A stretch of 64,000 nt of DNA from Opitutales bacterium (GCA_016463705.1 JAEMQU010000002.1:25834-89833); one strand, 5' to 3'. Counted from the first letter of the stretch, positions 17,642 to 26,404 are shown. Notes: generated by a model not told the origin, from the sequence alone. Translations and numbers: made by a program.

Positions 17642-18346
17642 TTAATTTGAAATACGATAGCCTACTCCACGAATGGTTTCAATCGTATCTCCCGCCGCGC
17701 CCAATTTTTCGCGCAAGCGACGCACGTGAGTGTCCACGGTGCGCGTTTCTAAGTCGGGCGAATAATTCCATACATCCGCTAGCAATTCTTCCCGCGATTG
17801 TACCCTGCCCTTGCGATCTAATAAAATGCGCAGAAGTTTAAACTCGGTGGCGGTGAGATCTACTACGCTACCGTCTGCAGTCACTTCATGTTTTTCGATA
17901 TCCATTAATAAACCTCCGGCACTTAAGCGCGTTGAAGGTTTTGCGGCAGCAGACTTTGCCCGACGGAGTAGAGACTTAACCCGCAAAAGAAGTTCCCGTG
18001 CATCAAAAGGCTTCGTCATGAAATCATCTGCGCCTGACTCTAAGCCTTTAACCTTGTCCGTGATATCACCTTTAGCTGTGAGAAAAATAATCGGGATATC
18101 CTGCAGCACTCCATCTCCACGAATCATTCGCAAAAGCTGAACGCCCGAAAGATCAGGCATCATCATATCTAAAATAATTAAATCAGGACGAAGGTCTCGG
18201 GCTAAGCCAATCGTCCGCAAGGGATCGTTGATGGTACGCACCGCATAGCCGGCCTGCTTCAATTTATATTCTAAGAGTTCGGTGACATCGACCTCATCAT
18301 CGACCACAAAAATTCTTTTCAAGTGCTCGGTGTCTTGGTTGGACAT
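17642..18346 (-). CDS. PhoB/OmpR-family response regulator
   Basis: The 234-residue regulator has a receiver domain with Asp60 (LIILDMMMPD), Thr/Ser in FLTAKGD and Lys in FMTKPFD, followed by a winged-helix DNA-binding domain (VVDLTATEFKLLRILL and TVDTHVRRLREKLG). It pairs with the kinase gene 5 bases downstream. In the 144 bases upstream of its start lie a perfect 14-bp palindrome and a parS-like site. Confidence 0.95.
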   Translation of the reverse strand: MSNQDTEHLKRIFVVDDEVDVTELLEYKLKQAGYAVRTINDPLRTIGLARDLRPDLIILDMMMPDLSGVQLLRMIRGDGVLQDIPIIFLTAKGDITDKVKGLESGADDFMTKPFDARELLLRVKSLLRRAKSAAAKPSTRLSAGGLLMDIEKHEVTADGSVVDLTATEFKLLRILLDRKGRVQSREELLADVWNYSPDLETRTVDTHVRRLREKLGAAGDTIETIRGVGYRISN

Positions 18347-18404
18347 AACTCGAATAAAACAAAGCCCAAGAATTTATCCAGAAAATAAAGACAATTATGT
18401 CAAA

Positions 18405-18448
18405 CTTGTTACAAGGCGAAAAACAACACTTATCTTGTTTATAAACAA
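18405..18448. promoter_or_regulatory. two dyads in the gap upstream of the PhoB-type gene
   Basis: CTTGT-T-ACAAG (18405-18415) and the perfect 14-bp palindrome TTGTTTATAAACAA (18435-18448) lie 58-102 bases before the regulator's start. Either may bind a dimeric regulator, possibly the PhoB-type protein itself. Neither fits the direct-repeat pho box of Escherichia coli, so the binding protein is unknown. Confidence 0.4.
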
Positions 18449-18463
18449 CGACTTAAATAAAAA

Positions 18464-18477
18464 GTTCCACGTGGAAC
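18464..18477. other. parS-like centromere site, downstream of mnmG
   Basis: GTTCCACGTGGAAC is a perfect 14-bp palindrome equal to the core of parS, the ParB-binding site (consensus TGTTNCACGTGNAACA). It lies in the gap between mnmG and the PhoB-type gene. A second site lies at 19626. No parA or parB is in this window. Confidence 0.8.
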
Positions 18478-18490
18478 ACCCCTACTTATA

Positions 18491-20377
18491 TTAAGAAACG
18501 TGGGCCCTAAACAAAATCATGAGCAGCGATATGTCAGCCGGGTTAACCCCACTGATTCTACTCGCCTGCCCTAGATTAATGGGCTTCACCGCCACGAGTT
18601 TTTGTCGGGCCTCATTGCTTAATCCATAGGCCTTTAGAAAATCAAATCCCTGTGGAACCTTGAAATTATCAAGATCATGAAGTTTACGGGCAGATCTTAG
18701 TTCCCTGCTTAAATAGCCCTTATATTTAACCCGATAAAGGACCTCTGCCCTTACTTCGGGTGTTTCGGAGTTAAACGAAGGCGGCAGATCCGCGGGCGTA
18801 CTATCGATGTTTCTTCTTAGAACATCACCCGCTATACCCCCTGTTATATTAATCTTCTCCATGTATTCGACCCAATGGTTTACCCTTTCAACTTTGTGTT
18901 GAATCCGGCCCAAGCGCTCAGGGCTCACTAACCCGTAATTAGAGATTTTAGAGTTAAGTCTCAGCTCGGCGCTTCCGTGATTAAATAAAAGTCTGTATTC
19001 GGCCCGGCTGGTAAACATCCGGTAAGGCTCTTGGGTTCCCTTGGTTACCAGGTCGTCAATTAAGACACCAATATAGGCCTCATCTCGTCCTATAACCATG
19101 GGAGTCAAGCCCTTACAAACCGCTGCCGCGTTTACCCCGGCCACTAAACCTTGGGCGCCAGCTTCTTCGTATCCCGAAGTACCATTGATCTGACCGGCAA
19201 AGAATAAACCCTGAACCTTCTTGGATTCAAGGGTTGGATAAAGCTGGGTGGGCGGTGCAAAATCGTATTCAACGGCATAGGCCGGTCTTAACATCACAGC
19301 TTTTTCTAAGCCCGCGATAGAATGAAGCATTTCAAGTTGAACCTCAAACGGTAAGGACGTTGAAAGCCCGTTGATATACCATTCGTTGGTATTTCTGCCT
19401 TCAGGTTCTAAAAAGAGCTTATGGCTTTCTTTTTCGGAGAACTTAACAAACTTATCTTCAATCGAAGGGCAATAGCGCGGACCGACGCCTTTGATCTCGC
19501 CGCTGTAAAGGGGAGAGCGGTGGAGGTTTTCTTGGACAATCTTTCCTGTTAGACTCGTAGCCTGGGTCATCCAGCACGAGACTTGGTTGGATCCGGGCGT
19601 CCAGCCGGGGAGGGTTTGACCCGAGTGTTCCACGTGGAACAAGTCGCCGTCTTGGCGCGTGTCATGGAATGCAAAAAGAGTAGGGGATTGATCACCCGCT
19701 TGCTCTTCACATTGTGAGAAATCAATCGAGCTTCCAAGGATTCTTGGAGGGGTACCGGTCTTGAGTCTTTGCAACTCAATACCAGCGTCTAAGAAACTGC
19801 TGGACAACGACTTAGCACTAAAGTCGCCCAATCTTCCGCCCTCGGTTTTATTGGAACCTATATGCATTAGACCTCTTAAGAAAGTACCCGTCGTGACGAC
19901 CACGGTTTTAGAGTAGAAGGATAAATCTAGGTTGGTGTTTACGCCAACAACTTTGCCGTGATCAAAGATGAGGCCGGTGACCATGGCCTGGAAAATAGTA
20001 AGTCCGGGCTGAAGTTCGCAGCGGTGCTTAAGGCGGAACTGATAGGCCTTTTTATCACACTGGGCGCGGGGGGCTTGAACCGCGGGGCCTTTAGATGAAT
20101 TGAGAAGGCGCCATTGGATTCCGGTAACGTCAGCGGTGATTCCCATTTCGCCGCCCAGGGCATCGATTTCTCGAACAATGTGACCTTTGGCTTGGCCCCC
20201 AATGGCCGGGTTACAGCTCATTTGAGCAATGGTATCAATGTTTCCGCTCAGTAATAAAACATCCACACCCATGCGCGAAGCGGCTAAGGCGGCCTCAACT
20301 CCAGCATGCCCAGCCCCGCAGACGATTACGTCATAGGGCTTTTGTGGGCCGAGTCTTATTTCTTTGGCGGGTTGCAT
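18491..20377 (-). CDS. mnmG: tRNA uridine-34 5-carboxymethylaminomethyl modification enzyme MnmG (GidA)
   Basis: MnmG binds FAD and NADH and, with MnmE, modifies the wobble uridine of certain tRNAs. The 628-residue protein has the dinucleotide motif [15 protein letters not shown] (about 20-34), [20 protein letters not shown], and [13 protein letters not shown]. Between PTLFAF and the QVSCW segment it appears to carry about 18 more residues than Escherichia coli MnmG (compared from memory), including FHVEH, which is coded by a perfect parS-like DNA site. The start is preceded by AGGAGGA inside an inverted repeat. mnmE lies 27 bases upstream on the same strand. Confidence 0.97.
   Translation of the reverse strand: MQPAKEIRLGPQKPYDVIVCGAGHAGVEAALAASRMGVDVLLLSGNIDTIAQMSCNPAIGGQAKGHIVREIDALGGEMGITADVTGIQWRLLNSSKGPAVQAPRAQCDKKAYQFRLKHRCELQPGLTIFQAMVTGLIFDHGKVVGVNTNLDLSFYSKTVVVTTGTFLRGLMHIGSNKTEGGRLGDFSAKSLSSSFLDAGIELQRLKTGTPPRILGSSIDFSQCEEQAGDQSPTLFAFHDTRQDGDLFHVEHSGQTLPGWTPGSNQVSCWMTQATSLTGKIVQENLHRSPLYSGEIKGVGPRYCPSIEDKFVKFSEKESHKLFLEPEGRNTNEWYINGLSTSLPFEVQLEMLHSIAGLEKAVMLRPAYAVEYDFAPPTQLYPTLESKKVQGLFFAGQINGTSGYEEAGAQGLVAGVNAAAVCKGLTPMVIGRDEAYIGVLIDDLVTKGTQEPYRMFTSRAEYRLLFNHGSAELRLNSKISNYGLVSPERLGRIQHKVERVNHWVEYMEKINITGGIAGDVLRRNIDSTPADLPPSFNSETPEVRAEVLYRVKYKGYLSRELRSARKLHDLDNFKVPQGFDFLKAYGLSNEARQKLVAVKPINLGQASRISGVNPADISLLMILFRAHVS
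19626..19641. other. parS-like centromere site inside mnmG
   Basis: TGTTCCACGTGGAACA is a perfect 16-bp palindrome matching the parS consensus bound by ParB. It lies within the mnmG coding frame, where the minus strand reads out as part of FHVEH. It is about 1.16 kb from the second site at 18464. Such sites are usually close to the replication origin. Confidence 0.85.
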
Positions 20378-20393
20378 AGGAGGAGTTCCTCCT
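20378..20393 (-). promoter_or_regulatory. Shine-Dalgarno sequence of mnmG inside an inverted repeat
   Basis: The message reads AGGAGGA-AC-TCCTCCT immediately before the mnmG ATG (20375-20377). The strong ribosome-binding sequence can pair with the following TCCTCCT, so translation of mnmG may be limited by a hairpin that melts with ribosome movement from mnmE. Confidence 0.55.
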
Positions 20394-20404
20394 CGCAGAG
20401 GAAA

Positions 20405-21763
20405 TCACTTACCTATGCAGAAGGAAGCGAACAACTTGTCCAGCATTCGCTCATTATCAATTCTTCCCACGACTTCGCCAAGGGAGTCAAGGGCCTCCCG
20501 ACAGCGGGCGGCGGCTAATTCCGTATGAACCGGGGCCGATAAATGGCTAATCGCTTCGGTGAGGGCCACCGCCGCCTGTTTTAAGGCTTCGGCATGACGT
20601 ACACTCACAATGAGATCTTCAGCCCCCGGGGCCAACTGTCGCTCAACGAAGATATCACCCAAGTGCGCTCTCAGTTTTTCCGCGTCTCGGCCATCCAGCA
20701 GACAGGTTTTAATATTAATATAATCTGGTAGGAAATTTTTGAAATCAGGATGCTCAGGCAAGTCCGACTTATTTTTTATTACTAAGGTTTTGGCTGGGTT
20801 TAATAAAACCAAAAGAGAGTCGGGTAGGGCAGGGGGAGGCAACGAAGTGTCGACCACTAAAATGACAAAGTGAGCAGACTCCGCTTGTTCCAGTGAGCGC
20901 ACCATGCCGGCTTTTTCTAAAACCGATCCACCCTCACGCAAACCCGCCGTATCAATCGCCGTCACGGCTAAAGGTAATCCAGCAATCGGCGCTTCAAGGA
21001 AGTCGCGCGTGGTGCCTGGTTCATCACTGACGAGGGCGCGTTGAGTTCCCGAAAGAACATTAACCAAACTAGATTTTCCGGCATTGGGGGATCCGACCAC
21101 TACCAGCTTCAAGCCGTTTCTCATTACTGCATCGTGTTTGGAAGATGCTGCGTATCCATAAAGTTCTGACGCAATATTACCCAATAAAATCAATGGTCCT
21201 TGTGGGTTTTCGGCTCCAATGTCTTCTTCCGGAAAATCAATATGCGCTTCGAGTATGGCGAGGGCTTGGAGGAGGCGATCGGTCCAACCCGCCACTAATT
21301 TTCCCATCTCGCCAGCTAACATCCGTCGAGCCGACGAGAGGGCGCGCTCCGAACTCGCATGAATTAAATCCGCGACAGCTTCCGCCTGAGTTAAATCAAT
21401 TTTGCCAGCCAAGAAAGCGCGACGCGTAAACTCACCTGGTTCGGCCATGCGACAACCCCGAGCCATACAATCTTCGATGAGTCGACGAATGATGAGTGGA
21501 TTTCCGTGGCAGGTGACTTCCAATGAATCGCTACCCGTAAAAGATTTTCCGTTGGCCCAGAGTAGTGCGACGACTTGATCCACGGGTTCATTTTTTAAAT
21601 CCCGCCAAATCCCCGTGGTGGCCTGTTTGATGATTAAAGAATTTTTTCGCCCAAACGCAGATTGAATAATACTAGGCGCTAAGGGTCCATCCACCCGTAC
21701 CACCGCCAGGGCTGATTTTCCGGAGGGGGTCGATGTTGCAACGATAGTATCAAGGTCGGACAT
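20405..21763 (-). CDS. mnmE: tRNA modification GTPase MnmE (TrmE)
   Basis: MnmE is the GTPase partner of MnmG in wobble-uridine modification. The 452-residue protein has the N-terminal formyl-THF-binding domain (DTIVATSTPSGKSALAVVRVDG), a helical domain interrupted by a Ras-like G domain (GSPNAGKSSLVNVLSG, DEPGTTRD, DTAGLREG, NKSDL) and the hallmark C-terminal CIGK. It lies directly upstream of mnmG. The usual further neighbours rsmG, parA and parB do not follow here. Confidence 0.97.
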   Translation of the reverse strand: MSDLDTIVATSTPSGKSALAVVRVDGPLAPSIIQSAFGRKNSLIIKQATTGIWRDLKNEPVDQVVALLWANGKSFTGSDSLEVTCHGNPLIIRRLIEDCMARGCRMAEPGEFTRRAFLAGKIDLTQAEAVADLIHASSERALSSARRMLAGEMGKLVAGWTDRLLQALAILEAHIDFPEEDIGAENPQGPLILLGNIASELYGYAASSKHDAVMRNGLKLVVVGSPNAGKSSLVNVLSGTQRALVSDEPGTTRDFLEAPIAGLPLAVTAIDTAGLREGGSVLEKAGMVRSLEQAESAHFVILVVDTSLPPPALPDSLLVLLNPAKTLVIKNKSDLPEHPDFKNFLPDYINIKTCLLDGRDAEKLRAHLGDIFVERQLAPGAEDLIVSVRHAEALKQAAVALTEAISHLSAPVHTELAAARCREALDSLGEVVGRIDNERMLDKLFASFCIGK

Positions 21764-21874
21764 ATTAGAGACTCAACCATCCCAACCAGGTCGGGGCTAG
21801 GTGGCAAGCGGTGTCATAAAATTGAAAAGGCTGGTAGGATTGCCAGAGAACGCCAAAGTCTTTAGCATACTACT

Positions 21875-23128
21875 GTGGAACATCACCCATTTATAAATAC
21901 AACCCTAGCCGATCAGATTGCTTCCGCTCATGGCACTCCCTGTTTTGTCTATGACGAGGCGACCCTGACCGCCCAAGCCAAGGCGATGCTGGACTTTCCT
22001 CATTCTTTTGGCCTGACGGTACGGTTCGCAATGAAGGCGTCGCCCAACTTATCCATTCTCCGAATATTTGATGGATTGGGATTAAACTTTGATGCGAGTT
22101 CAGGATGGGAAGTTCGCCGAGCTATCCACGCCGGGGTTTCTCCAGAAAAAATTTCCTTATCCTCACAAGAATTACCCGAAGACTTCGCCGAGCTTTTAAA
22201 ATTAGGGGTCCAGGTAAATGCCTGCTCACTGAATCAGCTCGAGCGTATTGGCCGGGCCTTACCCGGACACAGTATCGGGGTTCGCTTTAATCCCGGTCGC
22301 GGTTCGGGCGGCACAGGCAAAACCAATGTAGGCGGACCTGACTCTTCGTTCGGAATTTGGCACGAGTGGGCCGACCAAGTAAAAAAGATTACCGAAACTC
22401 ATAAATTAAAAGTCATCCGCATCCACACGCACATTGGATCGGGTAGCGATCCACAAGTTTGGCAAGAGGTCTCCGCCTCCAGCCTAGCGCTCGTTAAATT
22501 ATTTAATGATGTTACCACCCTTAATTTAGGTGGTGGGTATAAAATAGCGCGAGTCGCGGGAGAGAAGGGCACCGATCCTCAAAAAATCGGCGTCCCAGTT
22601 AAACAAGCCTTCGAAGATTTTGCGAAAGCCGAAGGAAGAAAACTTAAATTAGAAATCGAACCAGGAACCTTCTTGGTCGCCAATGCTGGAGCGGTGCTTT
22701 GCAAAGTTCAGGATATGGTTTCTACAAATTCACGGAAATTTATAAAAATAGATTCCGGGATGACCGAAATTTTAAGACCGTCACTCTATGGCGCCCAGCA
22801 CCCGATTTATTTATATCCCAAAACAAAATCCGCAAAGACCGAAGATTATGTCATCGTGGGTCATTGTTGTGAGTCGGGAGATTTAATCACGTGCGCGCCG
22901 GGCGAGCCCGAAACGCTTGCCGTAAAAAATCTTCCCGAAGTACAAACTGGAGATCTTTGTGTGATTGGTGGAGCCGGTGCCTATTGTGCTGGAATGAGCA
23001 CCAAAAATTACAATTCTTTTCCCGAGGCCCCCGAGGTTTTAATCAAAGCAAACGGATTGGTTAAACTGATTCGTCGTCGTCAGACCTTAAGCCAAATTAT
23101 TGAAAACGAAATCGGCGGAGATATTTAA
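21875..23128 (+). CDS. lysA: diaminopimelate decarboxylase-type PLP enzyme
   Basis: The 417-residue protein is a fold-III PLP decarboxylase: Lys54 in FAMKAS binds PLP, HTHIGSG, GGGYK and [11 protein letters not shown] bind the cofactor phosphate, and HCCESGD supplies the catalytic Cys from the partner subunit. This is the lysA type, decarboxylating meso-diaminopimelate to lysine; carboxynorspermidine decarboxylase is a less likely relative. It starts with GTG. The next gene, another PLP enzyme, begins 2 bases after its stop, so the pair is co-transcribed. Confidence 0.85.
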   Translation: MEHHPFINTTLADQIASAHGTPCFVYDEATLTAQAKAMLDFPHSFGLTVRFAMKASPNLSILRIFDGLGLNFDASSGWEVRRAIHAGVSPEKISLSSQELPEDFAELLKLGVQVNACSLNQLERIGRALPGHSIGVRFNPGRGSGGTGKTNVGGPDSSFGIWHEWADQVKKITETHKLKVIRIHTHIGSGSDPQVWQEVSASSLALVKLFNDVTTLNLGGGYKIARVAGEKGTDPQKIGVPVKQAFEDFAKAEGRKLKLEIEPGTFLVANAGAVLCKVQDMVSTNSRKFIKIDSGMTEILRPSLYGAQHPIYLYPKTKSAKTEDYVIVGHCCESGDLITCAPGEPETLAVKNLPEVQTGDLCVIGGAGAYCAGMSTKNYNSFPEAPEVLIKANGLVKLIRRRQTLSQIIENEIGGDI

Positions 23129-23130
23129 AA

Positions 23131-24582
23131 GTGTTACATTGTCCTCCTCTGGGTTCGGTAATCCCTGCGTCTCCTCATGCCACGGTGGTCTCTTTGCCCA
23201 CGCTGGCTGACATTGAAGGCTATGAAAGAAAAGAAGCTCACGTCTGGGGAAAAATTTCCGCAGGGTACCCTCGATTTGTCCGTAATCGCTTAGTACAAGA
23301 AGCCGCCAAACAAGCCGCCCAAAAACATCAGAGAGCGGGCGAACTCTTTCCGGTGGTTTCTTTAAAGTCCGCCCAAGCTTTATTAAAGTGGGCAGGAATT
23401 ATTAATGCGCAGGTAGATCCAGAGGCGGATTGGGTTTTGATTACTGTACCCTCAGGGCCGCCCGCCGAAAAGTTAGCTAAACTTATTCAACACACGGGCG
23501 TACTGATTTCATCCCGCCAAGCCGAAGCCTATTTAAAAAATTCATTAAGCCAAAAAAACGCGAGCGCCACGGGAAAGATAAAATCTTTTTGTGCACCTTA
23601 TTTAGCTCAAGCGAAGATTGAAAACATTTTAATTTCACTTTCTGGAATGAATGCTGCCTATGCGGCGGTGACCGCCGTTAGTCAGATCCAAAAACCGAAA
23701 GGTAAAAATGTTTGGATACAATTAGGCTGGCTTTATGTCGACTCGGCTAAGATTTTAGAAAAAAATAGTTCGACGGAGCATATTTTTATAAAAAATAATC
23801 AGGAGCTCGATAAGGTTGAGCAGATTTTAAAAGAGGGAAGGGTGGCGGGTATTTTTACGGAAGCCCCCAATAACCCACAGCTAGAGACTCCGGACATTCC
23901 CAAACTTCGTCAGCTCTGTGATCAGTATGGTGCCCTGTTGGTTTTGGATCCCAGTGCGGTGAGTATCGTCACGCTCGATCTTTTACCTTATGCCGACATC
24001 GTATGCTCGAGCCTAACCAAGTATGCGGCCAGCGAGGGCAATGTGATGGCGGGAGTTTTGGCGGTTAATGAAACAAGGCCCGAAGCCGCTCAGTTAATTA
24101 TAGAGGTTAAAAAGATTATCGAGCCCCTCCATGCTCTCGATGCCGAGGTCTTAGCCCATCAAATCATAAGGTTAGAAGAAGTACTCCCCAAAATAAATGT
24201 GAGTGCTGCCACGATTGCTCAGCGTTTAGCTAACCACCCCGCTGTTTCTTTTGTTAGAACTGCTGAAAACGTTGTCACGAAAGCCAATTACCAAAAATTA
24301 AAAAGATCGGGTGCGGGTATTGGCTCGCTGATTACCATTGAACTCAAAAAAGAAATGAGAGGCGTTTACGATAAGTTGCAGTGTGTTAAGGGGCCTAGTT
24401 TTGGTTTAGAATTCACACTGATATCGCCCTATTTGTGGTTGGCGCATTTTGACGAGGTCACCACGGAGGTAGGAAGAAAAGAGATTTGGTCTGCCGGATT
24501 GGATCCTGATCTTTTAAGAATTTCGATTGGCTTAGAGCCGGTGGAGGAAATTTGGAGCATGTTAGAAAACGCCCTTAAATAA
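23131..24582 (+). CDS. Cys/Met metabolism PLP-dependent enzyme (cystathionine gamma-synthase-like)
   Basis: The 483-residue protein has the fold-I Cys/Met-metabolism core: LLVLDPSAVSIVTLDLLPYADIV (partly) around the cofactor Asp and SSLTKYAASEG with the PLP-binding Lys. About 120 residues precede the core and include GYPRF and RNRLV motifs, longer than in ordinary cystathionine gamma-synthases. The start is GTG. Its place after lysA hints at a role in amino acid synthesis (methionine or cysteine), but the reaction is not fixed by sequence. A strong hairpin follows its stop. Confidence 0.7.
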   Translation: MLHCPPLGSVIPASPHATVVSLPTLADIEGYERKEAHVWGKISAGYPRFVRNRLVQEAAKQAAQKHQRAGELFPVVSLKSAQALLKWAGIINAQVDPEADWVLITVPSGPPAEKLAKLIQHTGVLISSRQAEAYLKNSLSQKNASATGKIKSFCAPYLAQAKIENILISLSGMNAAYAAVTAVSQIQKPKGKNVWIQLGWLYVDSAKILEKNSSTEHIFIKNNQELDKVEQILKEGRVAGIFTEAPNNPQLETPDIPKLRQLCDQYGALLVLDPSAVSIVTLDLLPYADIVCSSLTKYAASEGNVMAGVLAVNETRPEAAQLIIEVKKIIEPLHALDAEVLAHQIIRLEEVLPKINVSAATIAQRLANHPAVSFVRTAENVVTKANYQKLKRSGAGIGSLITIELKKEMRGVYDKLQCVKGPSFGLEFTLISPYLWLAHFDEVTTEVGRKEIWSAGLDPDLLRISIGLEPVEEIWSMLENALK

Positions 24583-24606
24583 AAAACCCACCAGCCGGTG
24601 GGTTTT
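24583..24606. terminator. bidirectional intrinsic terminator
   Basis: AAAACCCACC-AGCC-GGTGGGTTTT forms a perfect 10-bp stem with T-runs on both strands. It sits between the stop of the PLP enzyme gene and the convergent gene at 24612, and so can end both transcripts. Confidence 0.9.
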
Positions 24607-24611
24607 ACTGT

Positions 24612-25070
24612 TTAACTTTCTTCTTCGGATCGATCGTCGTCTTCGTCCGAATCTAGCGCCCCCACTTTTTTGCCATCAGCTTTTTTGGCCTCACGCGCTT
24701 TCACCATTTTATCTCGAAAGGCCTGTCGTTCTTTGGCGGAAATTTTAGCCGCTTCAGGGTCGAGTCTATTTAACTGCTCATCAAAGATTTTACGATAGGC
24801 CTCATCGGAGGTGGTGGATTTCGTGCGCGCTTGTTTATAGTCCGCATAAACTTTAACCAGTTGCGCGCGGTCGGCCTTCGCTAGTTGTTGGGCGGATAGC
24901 ACTTCGGGGATTTCGTTTACCCGTTTTTTAGCTTCAACCAAACGAACGTGATCCGCGTCAACAGCCTTATCGGTGTTGCTTTTAGGGGTGTCCATGGGCT
25001 TGGCATTAAGTCCGGTTGTGAGAATTCCAATCAGGAGTAGATTGGAGAGGAGGGGGAGTGATTTGTGCAT
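24612..25070 (-). CDS. small secreted charged protein of unknown function
   Basis: I do not recognise this 152-residue protein. It starts with a signal peptide (about 1-23, LLLIGILTTGLNA) and then is almost entirely charged and predicted helical, rich in Lys, Asp and Ala, with an acidic serine-rich tail (DSDEDDDRSEEES). There is no cysteine for a lipoprotein anchor. It probably works in the periplasm, perhaps as a chaperone-like or cation-binding protein. It is transcribed alone, ends at a bidirectional terminator, and is divergent from the aquaporin-type gene. Confidence 0.7.
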   Translation of the reverse strand: MHKSLPLLSNLLLIGILTTGLNAKPMDTPKSNTDKAVDADHVRLVEAKKRVNEIPEVLSAQQLAKADRAQLVKVYADYKQARTKSTTSDEAYRKIFDEQLNRLDPEAAKISAKERQAFRDKMVKAREAKKADGKKVGALDSDEDDDRSEEES

Positions 25071-25131
25071 AGGATTTAGTAATCGCCGTTGAGCAAAGTC
25101 CCCCTGCTTTAAATTTCAATAATCTCTCTGT

Positions 25132-25167
25132 GGTGTTTATCCCATGAAGAGAACACCGTGGTTCATG
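25132..25167. promoter_or_regulatory. overlapping dyads upstream of the aquaporin-type gene
   Basis: GGTGTT (25132-25137) pairs with AACACC (25152-25157), and CATGAA (25143-25148) pairs with TTCATG (25162-25167). The two dyads interlock; they could be adjacent operators, whose centres are about 10.5 bp apart, or an H-type pseudoknot in RNA. This divergent gap (25071-25222) holds no gene. Confidence 0.35.
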
Positions 25168-25222
25168 ATAGGTGATTGCAGTCTAAACTTGTGATTTGGA
25201 TTAAAACCAAGAGTGTCAATCT

Positions 25223-25921
25223 ATGCGCAATAAACTGATCATCGAATTTATCGGTACCTTCTTTCTATGCTTAATTGCCATCTTGGCATCTAACCCGCTT
25301 CCCGTGGCTGCTGTTTTATGTGCGATGATTTATATGGGAGGAAATATTTCTGGGGCTCATTATAATCCGGCGGTATCACTAGCGATTTTTCTCCGTAAAA
25401 AACTCACCGCCAAGAGATTATTGGGTTATATTGCGGTACAACTCCTGGCTGCACTGTTGGCTGCGACCGTGGTAGGAATTTTAAACGGACATTCGGTAGA
25501 ACGCTCGAAGGACGTGGTTGAAGCCCTGGGCCAAAGTGCGATGTCAGGTGCCTGTGTAGGATGGTCGGCTGAAGCGCTGGGCACGTTTATTTTAGCATTT
25601 GTGATTCTCATGGTAGCGACATCGAGACGCACGGCAGGGAACAGTTATTTTGGGATAGCGATTGCCTTGACCGTTTTTGGCATCGGTAGCACATTTTCGT
25701 CACTAAGTTTAGCCCTTAATCCCGCCGTGCAGGTCGCCAACGAGTTTGTGGGCCTAGTGGGTGCGCTCAACGCCGACGATTCAGTATTAAAAGCCCTTTC
25801 ACAGGAATTTACGTTTCTCGCCCACGGACTTCCCCGAACTATACTAGATCTATTCTTCATGTTCCTAGGGGGATCAGCCGCCGCGGTGTTGTTTGTTAAA
25901 ATGTTTCCTGAGGATAACTAA
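25223..25921 (+). CDS. MIP (aquaporin/glycerol channel) family protein
   Basis: A 232-residue inner-membrane channel of the major intrinsic protein family with six membrane spans and two NPA boxes: HYNPAVSLA (NPA at 48-50) and ALNPAVQVA (NPA at 166-168). The arginine that usually follows the second NPA, part of the selectivity filter, is replaced by Val. The substrate may therefore not be plain water or glycerol. It stands ahead of a small membrane protein and an export operon; a promoter was not obvious. Confidence 0.88.
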   Translation: MRNKLIIEFIGTFFLCLIAILASNPLPVAAVLCAMIYMGGNISGAHYNPAVSLAIFLRKKLTAKRLLGYIAVQLLAALLAATVVGILNGHSVERSKDVVEALGQSAMSGACVGWSAEALGTFILAFVILMVATSRRTAGNSYFGIAIALTVFGIGSTFSSLSLALNPAVQVANEFVGLVGALNADDSVLKALSQEFTFLAHGLPRTILDLFFMFLGGSAAAVLFVKMFPEDN

Positions 25922-25974
25922 AACGAAACACGATGAAGGCTTGCTGGGCCCGATAATTTAACCAGTTTGGGGTT

Positions 25975-26382
25975 ATGGAAATTATCCTCTTAAAATCACA
26001 TAAACACTACGGCACTTTATTACTCGCTCTAGTATTAGCAGTCATCGTGGTGACCCTCCTCAAGGGCCCGAAGCCCGTATTCCAACGCATTGTGGCCGTG
26101 TTGGTGGATATTAATTTACTCGTTGGTCTCGCGGTGGCTTGGAATTCAGCTAAATCATTTTCCTTACTTCACCCACTATTAGCTTTGGGTGCGGTTGGTT
26201 TATTACATGCGAGTGCCAAGAGTGATAATGCGAAAAAGGTGATTACATGTTTTTCCATCGCACTTATTTTACTTATCGCAGCGTGGGCTGTTCACGCGTC
26301 ATGGGGTCCAGATTTCCTGAAGAATGTTTGGCTGGTTAATTTCCACAGTCAAAGCGCCCCGGCTGCTCCTGTAGCACAATAA
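25975..26382 (+). CDS. small four-span membrane protein of unknown function
   Basis: I do not recognise this 135-residue protein. It has about four hydrophobic segments (about 13-30, 38-57, 63-82 and 89-110), several histidines near the membrane (KSHKHYG and a later HASW), and an alanine-proline tail. Histidines in such places sometimes bind haem, but there is no proof of that here. It follows the aquaporin-type gene by 53 bases. Confidence 0.65.
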   Translation: MEIILLKSHKHYGTLLLALVLAVIVVTLLKGPKPVFQRIVAVLVDINLLVGLAVAWNSAKSFSLLHPLLALGAVGLLHASAKSDNAKKVITCFSIALILLIAAWAVHASWGPDFLKNVWLVNFHSQSAPAAPVAQ

Positions 26383-26404
26383 TTGTCACAGGTTTGACTC
26401 ATCT

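Noticed and set aside
18396-18413. TATGTCA and TGTTACA as a pho box upstream of the PhoB-type gene
   Set aside because: The two half-sites are offset by 9 bases rather than the 11 of the Escherichia coli pho box, and the half-sites do not match each other well.
21764-21874. A lysine riboswitch in front of lysA
   Set aside because: The gap is only 111 bases, too short for the known lysine riboswitch, and holds no clear stem set or terminator.
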